DNA of 21,208 bases from Terrisporobacter othiniensis (GTDB lineage Bacteria; Bacillota; Clostridia; Peptostreptococcales; Peptostreptococcaceae), in NCBI RefSeq assembly GCF_000808015.1, contig NZ_JWHR01000071.1:1-21208 (forward strand), written 5' to 3'. The translations under genes were made by a program, and so were the position numbers. A model generated the notes under the pieces. The model had not been told where the DNA came from. It made no database searches and worked only from the letters and a program-made list of their open reading frames with translations. Shown piece by piece: positions 1 through 7,152 of the stretch. Numbering within the stretch: position 1 is the first letter of the stretch; each line of letters opens with the position of its first letter.

Positions 1-170
1 AATCCAGCATCTTCAAATATCTGTCTAGGTGTTTTCCCTATTTCATATTCAGCAATAAAATGTAATTTAAATTCATTAGTATATGTAATTCCTTTTTCAG
101 TTATGTTCTTAACATATTTATTTATAGATAATTTCTTAATTTCTTCACTTGAAAATATTCTTTCACTCAT
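1..170 (-). CDS. IS3-family transposase OrfA-like HTH protein (partial, N-terminal 56 residues)
   Basis: The reverse complement opens with ATG at 170 and stays open to the window edge, giving 56 residues. It begins MSERIFSSEEIKKLSI and continues through a segment with the pattern ITYTNEFKLHF followed by GKTPRQIFEDAGF. That pattern is typical of the N-terminal helix-turn-helix of IS3-type OrfA proteins, which bind the element's ends and are followed by the DDE integrase OrfB, here outside the window. The ribosome binding site is weak (AAGAAG), as is common for transposases. The family assignment rests on recognition of this N-terminal pattern only. A stand-alone HTH protein cannot be excluded. 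Confidence 0.65.
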   Translation of the reverse strand, partial: MSERIFSSEEIKKLSINKYVKNITEKGITYTNEFKLHFIAEYEIGKTPRQIFEDAG

Positions 171-230
171 AATAATTCAACTTCTTTATAACTATTTTAC
201 ATAAAAATAAATCCTATACAAGTAGACACA
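1..230 (-). mobile_element. IS3-type insertion sequence, 5' end (partial, runs off left edge)
   Basis: The stretch holds the start of a transposase-type reading frame on the minus strand, and upstream of it a sequence that can serve as a terminal inverted repeat. Read on the minus strand, a TG-initiated end TGTGTCTACTTGTATAGGAT begins at position 230 and runs toward the reading frame. The outer boundary is a guess, because the other end and any target duplication lie outside the window. Confidence 0.5.
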
Positions 231-258
231 TTTTTTTCTCGTGTCCACTGTATAGGAT
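211..258. repeat. 48-bp imperfect inverted repeat / hairpin at IS end
   Basis: Positions 211-229 (ATCCTATACAAGTAGACAC) and 241-258 (GTGTCCACTGTATAGGAT) pair almost completely around a T-rich loop. On the minus strand the stem is followed by a T-rich run (TTATTTTTA), so it could stop transcription entering the transposase gene from outside. Alternatively the two arms may be two outward-facing terminal repeats lying almost end to end. Confidence 0.7.
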
Positions 259-316
259 CCACTTTAAAAGTATTAGTTTTTTTTAATTAAACTTTAAATA
301 ATGTATATAAGTAAGG

Positions 317-345
317 TTAAGTAATAATTATAATACGTATATAAT
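317..345 (+). promoter_or_regulatory. Putative sigma-A promoter of the HAD gene
   Basis: TTAAGT (317-322) and a perfect TATAAT (340-345) are 17 bp apart and lie about 60 bp before the HAD start codon. The region is very AT-rich, so a chance match is possible. Confidence 0.4.
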
Positions 346-406
346 ATAATTATGTTCTATTTAATTTGAAAAATTAAGTAATAAAAAATTAAAAAGGAGG
401 ATGAAA

Positions 407-1048
407 ATGTTTGATTTTAAGGGAGCCATATTTGATTTAGATGGAACTTTAATTGATTCTATGAGCGTTTGGGAAGAAATCGATAGAAAATTTTTAAAAA
501 ATCGAAACATACCTATTCCATCTGACTATATAGAAAAAATAAACTCTATGAGCTTTAAAGAGGTGGCGAAGTATACAATAGAAAGATTTAATTTAAAGGA
601 AAGTGAAGAAGAGCTCATAAGAGAATGGAATGAAATGGCCATATATGAATATTCTAATAAAATTAAATTAAAGCCAAATGTAAAAGAATACTTAGAAAAA
701 CTAAAAAAGAATAATATAAAAATAGGCTTAGCAACTTCATCACCTAAATACCTTTATGAACCAGTATTAAAGAATAATCATATATATGAGTATTTTGATG
801 CATTGAATTCTTTGGAAGATGTAAAACGTGATAAAAATTATCCAGATATATATTTATTGGTTGCAGAAAATTTAAAACTTAGTCCACAAGAATGTGCTGG
901 TTTTGAGGATATATTAGTAGGAATAAATACTATGAAAAAAGCAGATTTTAAGGTTATAGGTGTATATGATAAATATTCAGACTCTGATATAGAGGAAATA
1001 AAAAAAATAAGTGATAAATTTATATATGATTTTAAGGAACTAGTATAA
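407..1048 (+). CDS. HAD-superfamily phosphatase / beta-phosphoglucomutase-like hydrolase
   Basis: This 213-residue protein belongs to haloacid dehalogenase subfamily IA, the cytosolic phosphatases and phosphoglucomutases that use an aspartyl-phosphate intermediate. Motif I is FDLDGTLIDS, with nucleophile D10 and acid/base D12. Motif II is the serine/threonine region LATSSP, a lysine follows in the VKRDK region, and motif IV is GFEDI with the metal-binding acidic pair. The four-helix cap lies between motifs I and II. I place the start at 407, because AAGGAGG ends at 400 and directly abuts the upstream ATG at 401, whereas 407 has a 6-nt spacing. The gene stands alone between the IS end and a bidirectional terminator. 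The substrate cannot be predicted. Homologues are annotated as PGM-like or as sugar-phosphate phosphatases. Confidence 0.88.
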   Translation: MFDFKGAIFDLDGTLIDSMSVWEEIDRKFLKNRNIPIPSDYIEKINSMSFKEVAKYTIERFNLKESEEELIREWNEMAIYEYSNKIKLKPNVKEYLEKLKKNNIKIGLATSSPKYLYEPVLKNNHIYEYFDALNSLEDVKRDKNYPDIYLLVAENLKLSPQECAGFEDILVGINTMKKADFKVIGVYDKYSDSDIEEIKKISDKFIYDFKELV

Positions 1049-1066
1049 TAAATTTGTTTTAATAAT

Positions 1067-1104
1067 AAAAAACAAGGTATATGTTAATATATACCTTGTT
1101 TTTT
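1067..1104. terminator. Bidirectional intrinsic terminator
   Basis: A perfect 16-bp stem (1067-1082 with 1089-1104) has a 6-nt loop. It carries A-runs and T-runs on both sides, so it can end both the HAD gene and the convergent methyltransferase gene. Confidence 0.9.
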
Positions 1105-1128
1105 GTTAATTTATAAAAAAGTTTTTAT

Positions 1129-1908
1129 CTATTTTGAAGCAACTAAGAATAATCTTTCATAATTAAATAAAACAGAACCATTAGGTCTTGGGAAGTACAC
1201 ATTTTTAAGTTTAATGTAGAAGTTATTTTTAAAGTTTGAAATTATTTCTTCATCAGGGAAAGCATCAAAATAAGGAACTAAAGTTGTACTTTCATACCAT
1301 TTTAAGATATCATCAAGGCTATCCATGGCATGAGTATAAGTAGTAGACCAAATATAGATACTTTCTGGATTAAACAATGAAGATAAGACATCATAGTAAT
1401 ACTCAGTAGATTTAGTATTAAATCTTAAACTTTTATTATCAAGGTATTGCTTATATTTTTTTACATGTTCTAATTCATACAATGCTTGTTGAGCTCTCAC
1501 TTCATCAACCAAAGGTAATTGTATTGCAAGGACCCCTTTATCTTCAAGTGAGTTATATAAAGATTTTATTAAGTTTTCATGATCAGGAATACGTTGGATA
1601 GCAGCGTTAGAAAATATGATATCAAATTTACCTAAAGAAGATAAGTCATCAGCTGCATCTTGTAGAATAAATCTAGTATCATCATATAAACTTCTTGCTT
1701 TTTCAATCATAGCTTTAGAATTATCGATACCTATTATTTCTGCATTAGGCCATCTTTTCTTAAGTTCATGAGTACTATTACCTGATCCACATCCAACATC
1801 AAGTATTTTTTTCGGATTTACTACGTCTATTCTTGATATTAAGTCCTTAGCTGGTAGTGTTCTTTCTTTTTCAAATTTTAAATAAAGATCTGGATTCCAA
1901 TCTAACAT
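1129..1908 (-). CDS. tam: Trans-aconitate 2-methyltransferase-like SAM-dependent methyltransferase
   Basis: This 259-residue protein has a class I (Rossmann) methyltransferase fold and is close in length to the Tam family (about 250 residues). The SAM-binding motif I, ILDVGCGSG, is at residues 35-43. An acidic residue follows at the end of strand beta-2 (EIIGIDNS), then DIIFSNAAIQ as motif post-II/IV. The opening WNPDLYLKFEKERTLPA is characteristic of trans-aconitate methyltransferases, which methylate spontaneously formed trans-aconitate and so relieve inhibition of the citrate pathway. The start at 1908 is preceded by AAGGGGG at suitable spacing. The gene is monocistronic and shares the terminator at 1067-1104 with the HAD gene. 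The exact substrate is inferred from family resemblance. Confidence 0.82.
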   Translation of the reverse strand: MLDWNPDLYLKFEKERTLPAKDLISRIDVVNPKKILDVGCGSGNSTHELKKRWPNAEIIGIDNSKAMIEKARSLYDDTRFILQDAADDLSSLGKFDIIFSNAAIQRIPDHENLIKSLYNSLEDKGVLAIQLPLVDEVRAQQALYELEHVKKYKQYLDNKSLRFNTKSTEYYYDVLSSLFNPESIYIWSTTYTHAMDSLDDILKWYESTTLVPYFDAFPDEEIISNFKNNFYIKLKNVYFPRPNGSVLFNYERLFLVASK

Positions 1909-1956
1909 TTAAAGACCCCCTTTTAATGGAATTATTGTAATAATTCTTATAATTAG

Positions 1957-1985
1957 AAAATAGCATGTTATGTGAAGGAATGCAA
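1957..1985 (-). promoter_or_regulatory. Putative promoter of the tam-like gene
   Basis: On the minus strand TTGCAT (1985-1980) is separated by 17 bp from TATTTT (1962-1957), about 50 bp before the start codon. It is a moderate consensus match only. Confidence 0.35.
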
Positions 1986-2152
1986 GAGAAATATGGAAAA
2001 CTTCAATTTTCATAAAAAGAAAAAAATAATATGAATATATTTAGAATAGAATTATATTACACATGACAATAATGTAATAAAATCTTAATATTATTATTTT
2101 ATAATTATGTTGTATACTTATAATATAAAAAACAAAAAATTGGGAGATAACT

Positions 2153-3208
2153 ATGGATAATAAAAAAAAGAAAACTTTCCTAAGATATGTATTTTTACTA
2201 TGTTTAATGGTAATAACTATATATCTAGTTTTAAAAAGTTTAGACATAAGTATGTTGTCTAGTGTTATTGCTATGGTAAAAAAGGAGTATTTATTAGTTG
2301 GAGGAGTAGTAATTTTGCTTTATATTATTCTTGAGGGGATAATATTGCAAATAATAATTAATGAACAACATAAATTGAAGAGTTCATTTGTAGGTTTTAA
2401 ACTAGCTATAATGGGGTTTTATTATAACTTAGTAACTCCATTTGCATCTGGTAGTCAACCTATTCAAATATATGTACTAAGTAAATATAAAGTGCCACTA
2501 AGTAAGGCAACGGGAATAATAACTAATAAAACTATACTTTATCAAGTAGTAATTACAATTTATTGCACAATATTCATTTTTATGAATGCAAATAAATTAA
2601 AGTATGATTTGAGAACTGTTATGCCTTTTGTGATGTTAGGGTTGGCAGTAAATTTGTTTACATTTATAATCGGATTTTTAGCAATTATAAATACATCAAA
2701 AATAAAGGAAATAGGTCACAAAGTTGTAAGATATTTATTAAAATTTAAATTATTTAAATTTTTAGAATCTAAGGAAGAAAAAATAGATTCATTTATAGAA
2801 GAATATACAGAGTCTATTAAATTTTTTATGAAAAATAAAAAATTACTTATTATTACTGTAAGCCTAACTATAATACAGATATCTTGTTATTTTAGTGTTG
2901 CTTATTGGATATATAAAGCATTTAACTTAAACGGACATAGCTTTATTTATTTAATGACTCTACAAGTATATTTATATATGGCTATATCACCAATACCAAC
3001 TCCGGGGAATATTGGAGCTAATGAGTTAGCTTTCTTTACTATATTTAAGCGAGTATTCCCACAAACATTGCTAGGATATGCTGTATTCTTATATGGTGGA
3101 TTTATGTATTATTTAATATTAATATTAAGTGGAATTTTCACTATATACTCACACTATAGAATGGATAAAAAAATGGAATCTGGTAAAATTAGCGTAGAAG
3201 CTACATAA
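2153..3208 (+). CDS. UPF0104 / flippase-like integral membrane protein (lysylphosphatidylglycerol synthase transmembrane family)
   Basis: This 351-residue membrane protein has about eight hydrophobic segments, beginning near residues 10-30, 38-60 and 80-100. It carries the family signature PTPGNIGANELAFF near residues 283-296, in the C-terminal half. The family (PF03706) corresponds to the membrane half of MprF-type lysyl-phosphatidylglycerol synthases and occurs alone as a proposed lipid or glycolipid flippase. There is no soluble aminoacyl-transferase domain, so it is not a full MprF. The start at 2153 has GGGAG at good spacing. Only 13 bp separate it from the next gene, which has its own AGGAGG, so the two probably form an operon. 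Confidence 0.82.
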   Translation: MDNKKKKTFLRYVFLLCLMVITIYLVLKSLDISMLSSVIAMVKKEYLLVGGVVILLYIILEGIILQIIINEQHKLKSSFVGFKLAIMGFYYNLVTPFASGSQPIQIYVLSKYKVPLSKATGIITNKTILYQVVITIYCTIFIFMNANKLKYDLRTVMPFVMLGLAVNLFTFIIGFLAIINTSKIKEIGHKVVRYLLKFKLFKFLESKEEKIDSFIEEYTESIKFFMKNKKLLIITVSLTIIQISCYFSVAYWIYKAFNLNGHSFIYLMTLQVYLYMAISPIPTPGNIGANELAFFTIFKRVFPQTLLGYAVFLYGGFMYYLILILSGIFTIYSHYRMDKKMESGKISVEAT

Positions 3209-3221
3209 AATAGGAGGAACA

Positions 3222-3641
3222 ATGTCATTTGAAAAATTAAACCAAAGTTCAATAAGCAATATTCATGATAGAAGTTGCATAATTATAGTTAATTTTAATA
3301 AAAAAGAATCAAGCATGATTAAAAATATAGGAAGATTAGTAGGAATAAAAGATTGTATTTTTGTAGATAGTAAAAATGGAAAAACTACTATAAAAGATAT
3401 ACTGAACGATAATATGTCTGATGACAATGAAGAAGTTTGGACAAATAAAGCCATAATTTTTAATAATATTGCTCAATTAAAAATTAATGGATTCTTAGAC
3501 AGTTTAAAGAAAATGAAAATTACTAGACCTATGAGTGCAGTGGTGACAGATACAACTATAGACTGGACTTTAAATAAATTAGTTTACAATTTAATCCAAG
3601 AAAGAAAGGCTTTAAAGTCGGGTCAAACTTTAAATCACTAA
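3222..3641 (+). CDS. DUF3783 domain-containing protein
   Basis: This 139-residue soluble protein has a central alternating beta/alpha pattern and a C-terminal portion that resembles DUF3783 (PF12646). The resemblance is strongest in the segment FNNIAQLKINGFLDSLKK and the later region ending in LIQERKAL. The biochemical function of the family is unknown. The start is set by AGGAGG 6 nt before ATG. It lies directly downstream of the flippase-like gene and ends at a strong terminator. No signal peptide or membrane segment is visible. Confidence 0.7.
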   Translation: MSFEKLNQSSISNIHDRSCIIIVNFNKKESSMIKNIGRLVGIKDCIFVDSKNGKTTIKDILNDNMSDDNEEVWTNKAIIFNNIAQLKINGFLDSLKKMKITRPMSAVVTDTTIDWTLNKLVYNLIQERKALKSGQTLNH

Positions 3642-3739
3642 ATGTTGAAATAACATAATCGTCATTAAAATGGACAAAATAAATGTAACAAACAAATATT
3701 AATTATAATTTAATTTGTATTTATTTGTTCACATAGATC

Positions 3740-3772
3740 AATCCTTCAAAAATATTTTTGAAGGATTTTTTA
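3740..3772 (+). terminator. Intrinsic terminator
   Basis: Two 14-nt arms (3740-3753 and 3754-3767) are perfectly complementary, and a T-run to 3772 follows. It ends the flippase-like/DUF3783 unit. It also lies only 28 bp before the annotated start of the next gene, so that gene's promoter must be very close or upstream of the hairpin. Confidence 0.85.
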
Positions 3773-3799
3773 ATTGTGTTATAAAGGTGATTTTTTTTA

Positions 3800-4813
3800 A
3801 TGTGTAGAATATATTATAAAGGTACAGAAATTTTTAGTTCAGTTGAAAGGAGATGGATTGCTATTAAAGTATTATTTACACTTAAGTTTAGTGAAGAAGA
3901 ATTTGATAGAATAAGGGATTTAGGATATGAGGTTACCTTTAATAGTGAAGGTAAAAAATCTACTTTAGATAAAATGACAGATGAAGAGTTAGAATCTATA
4001 GATATATTAGTAACTTATAATTCATTTGAAAAATTAGATATCTCAAAAATGAAAAATTTAAAGTACATACAGTTAGGCAGTACAGGATTTGATCAGGTTC
4101 CAATAGATAAAATTATGGATAGAAATATTATTTTATGTAATAACAAAGGTGGATATAGCATTCCTATTGCAGAATGGATTGTATCTACAGTTTTGCAAAT
4201 ATATAAAAATACTAAAGCGTTTTATAATAAGCAATATAAAAAACGATGGACATGTGACTATAGTGTTTCTGAAATTTATGGGAAAAAAATTGGTTTTTTA
4301 GGAACTGGAACTATAGCATTGGAAGGTGCAAAGCGATTAAAAGCTTTTGGTGTAGAAATATGGGGATGTAATACAGATGGTAGAAGTGTAAAATATTTTG
4401 ATAAATGTTTTTCAACATCAGATATGGATGAAGTATTTATAAATTGCGATATAGTAATAAGTACTATTCCGTCAACGAAACAAACATATAAACTTATTGA
4501 TAAATCAAAGTTTAAACTTATGAAAGAAGGATCATCATTTGTTAATGTTGGAAGAGGAAAAATTGTAGATGAAGATGATTTAATAGAATATGCTCATAAG
4601 CTTAGAGGCATAGCTCTAGATGTTTTTCAAGAAGAGCCTTTATGTGAAGATAGTAAGTTATGGGACTTGGATAATATAATAATAACACCTCATAATTCAT
4701 GGGTATCAGAGCAAAACTCTTTAAGAAGTTTTAATTTGTTTTATAATAATTTGAAAAAGTTTACTTCTAATAAAGAACCAGATAATAAAGTTGAAATAGA
4801 AAAAGGATATTAA
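3800..4813 (+). CDS. D-isomer-specific 2-hydroxyacid dehydrogenase (start uncertain)
   Basis: The protein is a member of the NAD(P)-dependent D-2-hydroxyacid dehydrogenase family (lactate, glycerate and phosphoglycerate type), which reduces 2-keto acids to D-hydroxy acids in the cytosol. The nucleotide-binding motif GFLGTGTIA is near the middle. The catalytic set is an arginine in the VNVGRG region, a glutamate in DVFQEEPL and a histidine in TPHNSW. The first 21 residues look foreign to the family. Homologues normally begin close to KVLFT, which here starts at an ATT codon (3863), 10 nt after a good AAAGGAG (3846-3852). The ATG at 3800 also has an acceptable AAAGGTGA site. I keep 3800, but the true start may be the ATT codon or a mutated ATG. 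The gene is monocistronic and the substrate is unknown. Confidence 0.85.
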   Translation: MCRIYYKGTEIFSSVERRWIAIKVLFTLKFSEEEFDRIRDLGYEVTFNSEGKKSTLDKMTDEELESIDILVTYNSFEKLDISKMKNLKYIQLGSTGFDQVPIDKIMDRNIILCNNKGGYSIPIAEWIVSTVLQIYKNTKAFYNKQYKKRWTCDYSVSEIYGKKIGFLGTGTIALEGAKRLKAFGVEIWGCNTDGRSVKYFDKCFSTSDMDEVFINCDIVISTIPSTKQTYKLIDKSKFKLMKEGSSFVNVGRGKIVDEDDLIEYAHKLRGIALDVFQEEPLCEDSKLWDLDNIIITPHNSWVSEQNSLRSFNLFYNNLKKFTSNKEPDNKVEIEKGY

Positions 4814-4851
4814 TAAAAATAAAGCATCTTTAAGGGTGCTTTATTTTTATT
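4812..4851 (+). terminator. Intrinsic terminator
   Basis: A 15-bp stem (4812-4826 with 4837-4851) with further G-U/A-U pairing inside the loop ends in a T-rich run. It starts just at the stop codon of the dehydrogenase gene. Confidence 0.85.
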
Positions 4852-4962
4852 GATATCCTTTAAAATAAATAATTACAATATCGACACTAATTAGAAATTG
4901 AACTATTATTAAGGTGACAAAAAGTTACAAATAGTTCTGAAAATATTATTAGGAGGGAATGT

Positions 4963-5165
4963 ATGGGGAAAGATTTTAAAAGGATATTAAGTAGTTTAAT
5001 AATAGCGTGTATATTAATTTTTGAGTTAGGTACTCCTAGATGGCGAGTGAAATGGAAAGTGATATTGTTGAAGAAGGATACTATACTTTAGAAAACGTTT
5101 ATAGCAGAAAAAATTTAAATGTATCTAGTGAAAAATTTACTAATTATACAAATATTAATATTTAT
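4963..5165 (+). pseudogene. 5' remnant of a secreted ricin-type (beta-trefoil) lectin-domain protein, frameshifted
   Basis: AGGAGGG (4951-4957) and ATG at 4963 open a frame whose first residues (MGKDFKRILSSLIIACILIF) look like a signal peptide: basic N-end, then a hydrophobic core. Around 5036-5040 the meaningful frame changes. The other frame continues as a segment with GYYTLENVYSRKNLNV, which matches the ricin-B/RICIN pattern of a YTI-N-SGKYLDV-type strand, followed by a TNINIY stretch like the family's GTNVQ-Y strand. A single missing base near 5036 would restore one continuous secreted lectin head. It breaks off after about 40 lectin residues. The native gene was probably a secreted carbohydrate-binding or hydrolytic protein, but its identity is lost. 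The frame assignment is direct, and the lectin assignment is by pattern. Confidence 0.6.
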
Positions 5166-5630
5166 ATTGGAATTTGTTCTAATGCACCAATAACTATTTT
5201 TGATGAGACGACCATAGGGTTAGATGCAGTTAATAGACAAGAGTTTTATAACATATTATTAGAATCTTATATGAATAAAAACAGAACTATTATTATCTCA
5301 ACTCATTTAATAAATGAAGTAGAAGAGCTTTTAGAAAAAGTAATAATGATTGCAGATAGAAAAATAAAAGTAAATGATTACATAGATGAATTAAAAGAAA
5401 GATCTTATTATATAAGTGGAAAAAGAGAAGATTTAAATAAATTATCAATCTTACCAGAAATGATTTTAGTAAAAGTTTTTGGAAATAACAAAATGTGTGC
5501 TTATTATGGAGATTTGAATGATGAAGATTTAAGTATAATAGAAAACTCAGACATAGAGTTAGATAAAATGAGTCTCCAAGATTTATTTATAAACATGAAT
5601 AAAAAAGAGGAGGCTTTATATGAGAAATAA
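5166..5630 (+). pseudogene. 3' remnant of an ABC transporter ATP-binding protein (lacks Walker A and signature motif), fused in frame to lectin head
   Basis: From about 5166 the frame reads as the C-terminal half of an ABC ATPase. It has a Walker B region (ITIFDE), a D-loop (GLDAVNR) and an H-loop (IISTHL), followed by the usual C-terminal tail. Everything N-terminal is absent: no Walker A, no Q-loop and no LSGG signature. The residue after the Walker B glutamate is threonine where proline is usual. Upstream in the same frame lies lectin sequence, so a deletion or recombination joined two unrelated genes. An open frame exists from ATG 5040 to 5630 (196 residues), but it cannot be a working ATPase. 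The end overlaps the permease start by 11 nt, as in intact ATPase-permease operons. Confidence 0.82.
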
Positions 5631-6417
5631 TCCGTATTTTAATTTTATAAAAAGAGATTCTTTACAAATGATATTAATACTTTCAATTATAATACTTATA
5701 AATCAAGGACTTACAGCTGTATCTAATATATATATGGCGTTGGAACCAGGTTTTGATAGAACTATAAATATGTATAGTCAAGCAACTGCTTTTAGCAGTA
5801 TGTTTTGCTTTATTGCTGGTATTATGTTTATATTAAGGAATTTTTCTGGTGCCATTAGTATAAAAGGAGACAGAAAAAATTTATTAAAGGCTTTTGCTGT
5901 ATGGGCTATAATAATGTCTTCATTTATGGTTGTATTTTCAACCACTTTAGAAGTTGGCTTAAAAATATTAACAGAAGTAATTACACATAAAGAAGTAACT
6001 TTAATTGGTGATATCCCTATGCGGATACAAATAGCTGATATGGAAATGAAAAATCCAGATATAATTTTTATGTGGTTTATAAAAGCTATATTTAGTAGGT
6101 TTATAAGTGGTTTAATGTTATTTTCACTGGGATATATGCTAGGAGCAATAGGATATAGATTAAAGAAAAGAACGAACATTTTAGTATTTGTTGTAATACC
6201 AGTTGTATTAATAGGATTTTTAGTAAATTCAGCCCTTAGAATTGATGAATTCATAATAAACATGGTAGTAGCAATTTGTAATATTATAGTTTATCTTGTT
6301 GAAAATCCGGGACTAATAATACTAATTAGTTTGATTTGTATAGGCGTATTCTCGCTAATAGGTACAAAATTATTAATAAAAGCGCCAACAAAAGAATATT
6401 CAAATGATTTATTATAA
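5620..6417 (+). CDS. ABC transporter permease subunit (orphaned)
   Basis: This 265-residue integral membrane protein has about six or seven hydrophobic segments, roughly residues 15-36, 54-73, 87-110, 153-178, 185-203, 210-228 and 231-250. It has no solute-binding or ATPase motif. The ATG at 5620 sits inside the last codons of the ATPase remnant with GAGGAGG before it, a typical translationally coupled ATPase-permease junction. This identifies it as the partner of the broken ATPase. Such pairs in Firmicutes often follow a GntR-type regulator (YtrA-like loci), but none is present here and it may have gone in the same deletion. The frame itself is intact. Without its ATPase it is probably non-functional unless it uses another. 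The substrate is unknown. Confidence 0.75.
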   Translation: MRNNPYFNFIKRDSLQMILILSIIILINQGLTAVSNIYMALEPGFDRTINMYSQATAFSSMFCFIAGIMFILRNFSGAISIKGDRKNLLKAFAVWAIIMSSFMVVFSTTLEVGLKILTEVITHKEVTLIGDIPMRIQIADMEMKNPDIIFMWFIKAIFSRFISGLMLFSLGYMLGAIGYRLKKRTNILVFVVIPVVLIGFLVNSALRIDEFIINMVVAICNIIVYLVENPGLIILISLICIGVFSLIGTKLLIKAPTKEYSNDLL

Positions 6418-6435
6418 ATATTAAAATTCAATTAG

Positions 6436-6468
6436 AAGACTTATTATGTTAAGTCTTTTATTTTTTTA
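6436..6468 (+). terminator. Intrinsic terminator
   Basis: The stem AAGACTTA (6436-6443) with TAAGTCTT (6450-6457) is followed by a T-rich run to 6467. It ends the permease transcript. Confidence 0.8.
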
Positions 6469-6619
6469 CAATAAATGTATTTAAAAACTCTATTTATTAT
6501 TATTTACTATTTAAAAGTTCAATGTGAAATATGATTAACCCAAATACTATTTATATAATTGATAGATTATAATTTAATTAAAGAAATTATTAGTATAAAT
6601 ATTTTTTAGGGGTGGGGAC

Positions 6620-7030
6620 ATGAATGATGAAATGTTAAAACAACAGCTGAGTATCCAAAAAATAAAACTAATAGAAAAGTATTCCCTTACTTGTTCTGAG
6701 GATATGATATGGGAATTTAAGCATGACAAATATCATACAGTTAAATATTTCTCTCATAAATTTGCTCAAAAGGAGTCTATACTAGCATTATTATTTTATA
6801 TAAATAGACTATGCTATGCAAAAATTAAGTATTTCGATAAAAATATAGAGAAATACGAGCCATATAAGTATGTATTTTTAAAAGGTCTTTGTAAGTGTGA
6901 AATGTATGATATGGAGTTTTTGATGCATAAGCCTAGTGGTAGCATGATTGATATTAGAAATTTAAAGAAAATAAAAAGTATAGATGAATTTAAAGAATTT
7001 TGCTCTATTTTAGAAAGGTTAGAAGGATAG
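6620..7030 (+). CDS. Hypothetical protein, 136 residues
   Basis: I do not recognise the family. The frame starts at ATG 6620 after a G-rich site (AGGGGTGGGG). The protein is mainly helical in appearance, with an amphipathic N-terminal helix (about residues 4-22), no signal peptide and no membrane span. Four cysteines lie at about residues 24, 65, 91 and 93, the last two in a CKC triplet, and there are scattered histidines. A zinc-binding or redox role is possible but unproven. It stands alone, with a terminator upstream (6436-6468) and a terminator-like hairpin downstream (7064-7094). Codon use is like that of its neighbours. Confidence 0.65.
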   Translation: MNDEMLKQQLSIQKIKLIEKYSLTCSEDMIWEFKHDKYHTVKYFSHKFAQKESILALLFYINRLCYAKIKYFDKNIEKYEPYKYVFLKGLCKCEMYDMEFLMHKPSGSMIDIRNLKKIKSIDEFKEFCSILERLEG

Positions 7031-7063
7031 CTTAGATTGTAAAAAATATATTTTTAAACTGTG

Positions 7064-7094
7064 GAAATCGTAACATATGTTACGGTTTCTTTTT
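7064..7094 (+). terminator. Terminator-like hairpin overlapping an operator palindrome
   Basis: Arms 7064-7076 and 7077-7089 are complementary except for one pair, and TTTTT follows at 7090-7094. This has the layout of an intrinsic terminator for the 136-residue gene, though the central bases would form the loop. The same bases contain the operator palindrome CGTAACATATGTTACG (7069-7084), so one sequence may do both jobs. Confidence 0.55.
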
Positions 7095-7111
7095 GTTATC
7101 AAGATTATAAT
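7069..7111 (+). promoter_or_regulatory. Orphan hcp-type promoter: Crp/Fnr-family operator plus -10 box
   Basis: The perfect palindrome CGTAACATATGTTACG (7069-7084) is followed by TATAAT at 7106-7111. The palindrome centre is 29.5 bp before the -10 box, the same geometry as at the intact hcp gene, and corresponds to about -41.5 relative to the predicted start of transcription near 7118. This is the class II activator position of Crp/Fnr proteins. Confidence 0.7.
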
Positions 7112-7152
7112 GTGCATGTAAGATAAACATTAAAAATATTGGAGGAATAACA

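Noticed and set aside
2041..2247. Minus-strand 68-residue ORF over the flippase-like gene start
   Set aside because: It is a low-complexity hydrophobic shadow in AT-rich sequence without a ribosome binding site, and it overlaps a well-supported gene.
2153..3208. Full MprF lysyl-phosphatidylglycerol synthase
   Set aside because: Only the membrane half is present (351 residues), with no soluble aminoacyl-transferase domain.
5040..5630. A functional 196-residue ABC ATP-binding protein
   Set aside because: Walker A, Q-loop and LSGG signature are missing and the first 40 residues are lectin-like, so it is treated as a chimeric remnant.
5778..6263. Minus-strand 161-residue ORF
   Set aside because: It is a reverse-strand shadow of the ABC permease gene, with no ribosome binding site or family resemblance.
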